10,200 nucleotides of DNA from Vulcanimicrobiota bacterium (GTDB lineage: Bacteria > Vulcanimicrobiota > Vulcanimicrobiia > Eremiobacterales > Eremiobacteraceae): positions 1 through 10,200 of the forward strand of contig JAFANK010000096.1 of NCBI GenBank assembly GCA_019232725.1, in the 5' to 3' direction. Below are positions 7,402 through 10,200 of the stretch, piece by piece. Both the position numbers and the translations under genes were made by a program. The notes under the pieces were generated by a model that had not been told where the DNA came from, did not search any database, and saw only the letters and a program-made list of their open reading frames with translations. Each line of letters starts with the position of its first letter. Position 1 is the stretch's first letter.

Positions 7402-8472
7402 TCACGTTTCGCCGTCGTAATAATCCAGCGCGGGCTCGGTGCGGATGATCAGCCGGCCGCGCGACGACACCAGCACTTTCTTCGAGTCAGGATAGTAGCA
7501 GACGCCTTTGGGGTCCTCCGCACCCAGCATGAAGACGCGGCACGGCTTGTCGCTTTTATTGATGACTTGGTGCGCACCGATGTCGCCGACAGGAAATGAG
7601 ATGATGTCACCCTTGCGACAGGTGTACTCGCCGCGCAACGTGCGGATCACCGCCTCTCCTTCCCAAATGATGAACATCTCTTCGTCCATGTCCTCGATAT
7701 GCAGCGGACAAAAGCGCTTGCCCGGCGGCAATGTCGTGATCTGATACCCAAGGACTCGCGCGCCGATGAGATTGCCGATCTCCTCATACAGGCCTTCATA
7801 GCGGCCGCCACCCTCCGAGAAACGTTCCGTCGGGTACAACTCATCGACGTTGATGCGGTTGACGTAGACGTCGGCGCGCGCTTGCAAGCAAGCGCCGATG
7901 ATGGCGTCGGCGTTGCCGAAAAGGCAGGCGCCGTCACCGACAAGCAGCACGTCCAAACGCAATGCCCAAATCTGGCGTAATGAAAGCACCGCCTTCTTAG
8001 GATCGATGAGCTTCTCATCAGGTGGCAAGCGAAGGCTTCCCGCTGGGTCTCCCCATAGCGCATCGCCGACGATCGCCGCTTTCGCGCCTTTGAGGTGCAG
8101 CGCGATCTCCCCAGGTGTCTTGCCCCCCTCGAGTTCGATCACTTCGAGATCGTCCGCGAGCGTGTCACCTGTCTTGAGCTGCCGGTCCGCCGGCCCGCTC
8201 AAGAGCTTCGCCTCTTTTTCTCCGGTCGCGATCTTCGCGCTGAACGCGGTTGCGAGCTCTCGCGCGCGCCGTTCGTGATCGCGATTAGTGATCACGATCC
8301 ACGCGACGCCGCCTCGCTCGCGCAGAAAGGCCGTTTGCTCGTCGCTCAGGGCGAGTGGGTCGACGACGATATTACCCCCGGCACGCTCGAGGAAGAATGA
8401 GTTGAAGAACATGGCCCGGTCGGGTTGCCAGACGGACCACATCGCCATGCCGGACAGAGTGAGCTTCTGCAT
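7402..8472 (-). CDS. Degenerate metallo-beta-lactamase-like domain fused to a cupin domain
   Basis: A 356-residue soluble protein with two recognisable parts. Residues about 12-200 follow the metallo-beta-lactamase fold order. The HxHxDH site is replaced by ITNRDH (61-66), keeping only the last Asp-His. The usual 'GHTPGS' is GGKTPGE (116-122, His to Lys). GDALW (137-141) keeps the Asp, and the late 'GHG' site is GDG (179-181). Residues about 240-318 are a cupin. In motif 1 (G251, H258, E264/E265) the second His is replaced by E260, and motif 2 has a clear G-x5-P-x-G (288-296) followed by H301 and N305. The cupin may bind metal; the MBL half is probably not a normal hydrolase. The start is supported by AAGGAG 7 nt upstream. 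It lies 26 nt after the receiver gene and is probably in its operon. A ligand-sensing or atypical catalytic role is inference. Confidence 0.78.
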   Translation of the reverse strand: MQKLTLSGMAMWSVWQPDRAMFFNSFFLERAGGNIVVDPLALSDEQTAFLRERGGVAWIVITNRDHERRARELATAFSAKIATGEKEAKLLSGPADRQLKTGDTLADDLEVIELEGGKTPGEIALHLKGAKAAIVGDALWGDPAGSLRLPPDEKLIDPKKAVLSLRQIWALRLDVLLVGDGACLFGNADAIIGACLQARADVYVNRINVDELYPTERFSEGGGRYEGLYEEIGNLIGARVLGYQITTLPPGKRFCPLHIEDMDEEMFIIWEGEAVIRTLRGEYTCRKGDIISFPVGDIGAHQVINKSDKPCRVFMLGAEDPKGVCYYPDSKKVLVSSRGRLIIRTEPALDYYDGET

Positions 8473-8479
8473 TCACGAT

Positions 8480-8485
8480 CTCCTT
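8480..8485 (-). promoter_or_regulatory. Strong Shine-Dalgarno site for the MBL-cupin gene
   Basis: AAGGAG on the minus strand lies 7 nt before the ATG at 8472, within the 26-nt gap after the receiver stop codon. It shows that this gene is translated independently, unlike the receiver, which overlaps the kinase gene. Confidence 0.7.
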
Positions 8486-8498
8486 GGGAGTGCGGGTA

Positions 8499-8870
8499 TC
8501 AGTGGCGTTTGCGGATCGCGGTATCGATCGCCTCGAGCAGCGCAGCTGGTTCGAATGGCTTGAAAACGCTGCCGTCGCCGATACGATCCATTTCTGCTTG
8601 CATGTCAGCGTCGACCGAGCGGGCGGTGACGAAGAGCACCGGAATGTCCGCGAGGCTGGGATCTGCGCGCATGGCACCGCACAGCGCAAGGCCGTCCATG
8701 CCAGGCATCAACACATCGGATACGACAGCGTCGACCGCCGCGCTGCGCAATTGCTCGAGCGCTTCGTCGCCGTCGCGGCATTCCACAACGGTATGCCCCG
8801 CGAACTTCAGGTACTCGCACAGCACCGAGCGCAGCAGCGGCTCGTCGTCGACCAGCAGGACGTTAGCCAT
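8499..8870 (-). CDS. Stand-alone response-regulator receiver protein (CheY-like)
   Basis: A 123-residue cytoplasmic receiver domain with no output domain. It has the acidic pair D8-D9 for magnesium, the phospho-acceptor D52 in SDVLMPGMDG, the switch Thr82 (FVTAR) and the conserved Lys104 (FKPF), so it should be phosphorylatable. Its ATG lies inside the end of the kinase gene (8-nt overlap, ATGGCTAA), which implies cotranslation and makes that kinase its likely phosphodonor. With no DNA-binding or enzymatic domain it must act by protein contact or pass phosphate on in a relay. The target is not evident; the next gene in the operon, the MBL-cupin protein, is one candidate. No diguanylate-cyclase or histidine-phosphotransfer gene is present in the window. 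Confidence 0.93.
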   Translation of the reverse strand: MANVLLVDDEPLLRSVLCEYLKFAGHTVVECRDGDEALEQLRSAAVDAVVSDVLMPGMDGLALCGAMRADPSLADIPVLFVTARSVDADMQAEMDRIGDGSVFKPFEPAALLEAIDTAIRKRH

Positions 8871-10191
8871 TGCCTGCCGTGAGCGGCGCCGGTTCTTGCG
8901 AGACAGCTTCTTGCGCCAGAGGGAATTCGACCGTGATAGTCGTGCCGCGCCCGACTTCGCTCGCCACCGAAATCGTCCCGTGCATGAGTTCGACCAGCCG
9001 CGCGACGATGGCTAAACCGAGTCCAGCGCCGGGAGCGCTCGCCGCCGTCAGTGGTGCGCGATAAAAGCGCTCGAAGATGTGCGGCAGATCTGATGCGGCG
9101 ATGCCGGCACCGGTGTCGGTCACGATCAACCGCGCGTTCGAACCATCCTTGTCGACCTTGACGTCCACGCGGCCATCAGCTTTGGTGAACTTGCGTGCAT
9201 TGCCGACCAGATTGTGTACGATGCTGCGCAGTGCTTCTGCATCACCCCGAACCATAGCGGTCGATGACGATGGCTGGAAGACCACCGAGGGGGCCGTTGC
9301 GCCCAGCTGTACGATCTCATCGACCTCAAGCTTGACAAGCTCGCACAGGTCGACCGGAGCTTCGGCCAACCCAGCATCCGGCGCATCGATGCGAGCGATC
9401 TTCAGCAGGTCATCCACGAGGTGCGCGAGCCGCCGCGACTCATGATCCAATATGTCGAGCAGTTTGGCGTTCTCGGGCGCTTGCGGCTGCGCGGGTCCGA
9501 GCTTGTCGAGGAGCAGCGCGGCCAGGGTCCGCAACGTCGTGACCGGGGTGCGCAGCTCATGGCTGGCGGTGGCGATGAAATCTGCGCGCGCACGCGTTTC
9601 GCGTTCTAGCCGGCTTTTGGCTTCGAGCAGCTGGTCGACCAGACGGCGGCGATCAGTGACGTCGCGCGAGACCGCGATCAGCGTCTTCGGGTCTTGAAAA
9701 CCGTGCCGCGTGAAGGTGATGCCGGCGACGTATCCGGTGCCGTCCGCACAGGTGCGCTCCATCTCGCGATAGACGAACCCTGTCTCACTGACGGCCGCGC
9801 GGATGTCGGCAAGCTGTTGCTCGGAGAGCGCGAGCGCCTTCACCTCGCTGATGTGCTTATCGAGCAAATCATCGACGTCACAGCAGAGCTCCGTGCACAA
9901 CGCGTCATTGGCATAGCGGATGACGCCATCGCCGTCGACCACCATCACGCCCTCGTGGACCGATTCGACGACAACCGCAAGCCGCCGCGACTCGCGCAGA
10001 CTTTCCTCGAGTTCCTGCGTGCGTTCGGCCACGCGCGTCTCAAGTTCTTCATTCAACGCTTGCACGCGCCGGTTGAACTGACCGACCACTTCCATGGGCA
10101 AGACGATCGCGAGCACGAGTGAGAAATAACCGAGCACGAAGAGCCACGGGCTGACCGAGCGACGCGGCGGGACGAGCAGGCGTAATTGCAT
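8863..10191 (-). CDS. PAS-domain sensor histidine kinase (N terminus may extend past right edge)
   Basis: A membrane-tied sensor kinase of at least 442 residues. A transmembrane segment lies at about 15-36, then a charged coiled coil at about 40-70 (the 'ELETRVAERTQELEESL' type found before PAS domains). A PAS domain follows at about 70-180, ending in 'AVSRDVTDRRRL'. The HisKA domain carries the phospho-acceptor H211 (SHELRTPVTTL). The ATPase domain has an N-box (N327, N331), G1 DTGAGIA (359-365), F-box FERFYR (373-378) and G2 GAGLGLAIV (388-396), so it looks active. The final residues overlap the receiver start. The ATG at 10191 has only nine bases of sequence before it, and these remain open in frame (GAC CGC GTC). 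The gene may therefore begin further right with more membrane segments. The signal is unknown; PAS cores can bind haem, flavin or small molecules, and nothing here decides which. Confidence 0.92.
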   Translation of the reverse strand: MQLRLLVPPRRSVSPWLFVLGYFSLVLAIVLPMEVVGQFNRRVQALNEELETRVAERTQELEESLRESRRLAVVVESVHEGVMVVDGDGVIRYANDALCTELCCDVDDLLDKHISEVKALALSEQQLADIRAAVSETGFVYREMERTCADGTGYVAGITFTRHGFQDPKTLIAVSRDVTDRRRLVDQLLEAKSRLERETRARADFIATASHELRTPVTTLRTLAALLLDKLGPAQPQAPENAKLLDILDHESRRLAHLVDDLLKIARIDAPDAGLAEAPVDLCELVKLEVDEIVQLGATAPSVVFQPSSSTAMVRGDAEALRSIVHNLVGNARKFTKADGRVDVKVDKDGSNARLIVTDTGAGIAASDLPHIFERFYRAPLTAASAPGAGLGLAIVARLVELMHGTISVASEVGRGTTITVEFPLAQEAVSQEPAPLTAGNG

Positions 10192-10200
10192 GACGCGGTC

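Noticed and set aside
1..10200. Defence, phage, CRISPR or mobile-element system
   Set aside because: No transposase, integrase, nuclease, repeat array or long terminal repeats were seen. All gene-length space is taken by housekeeping, transport and signalling families.

Overview
The window is about 98% coding, GC-rich (roughly 60% by eye) and holds ten protein genes. No RNA genes, insertion sequences, CRISPR arrays or phage genes were seen. Gene density, ATGA/TAGTG-type overlaps and Shine-Dalgarno-like sites mark it as bacterial chromosome. Several products look exported or membrane-bound, and the mix (YncE/phosphatase fusion, NDH-2, COG4586/4587-type ABC exporter, PAS histidine kinase) suggests a free-living aerobic or facultative soil-type bacterium. 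An Eremiobacterota-, Acidobacteria- or Chloroflexota-like host is a guess from gene style only, not a demonstrated assignment.

Layout, left to right. (1) 1-2717, minus strand: a three-gene operon read right to left, ABC ATPase, secreted six-bladed kelch propeller, ABC-2-type permease. The permease runs off the left edge. The ATPase and kelch genes overlap by ATGA, and only 2 nt separate the kelch stop from the permease GTG start. (2) 2716-3198, plus strand: a YtfP-like gamma-glutamylcyclotransferase-fold protein, divergent from the ATPase. The two genes may start inside one 8-bp palindrome. (3) 3212-4501, minus strand: a type II NADH dehydrogenase, convergent with the cyclotransferase gene. 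(4) 4560-7390, plus strand: a large exported YncE-propeller/alkaline-phosphatase-superfamily fusion, overlapping by one base a small secreted protein of unknown function. (5) 7402-10191, minus strand: a PAS histidine kinase, an output-less receiver protein (8-nt overlap), and a fusion of a degenerate metallo-beta-lactamase-like domain with a cupin. These three form a probable operon. The kinase may continue past the right edge.

How they may work together. The ABC set looks like an exporter or envelope system in which a periplasmic propeller is made in step with the pump. The kinase and lone receiver form a signalling pair, and the pseudo-MBL/cupin protein is the best local candidate for a linked sensor or effector. 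The central genes (NADH oxidation, cyclotransferase, secreted phosphatase) share no evident pathway. The most unusual points are the kelch gene inserted inside the ABC operon and the MBL-cupin fusion whose hydrolase half has lost its metal ligands beside a two-component pair. No complete, clearly new defence or mobile system was found.
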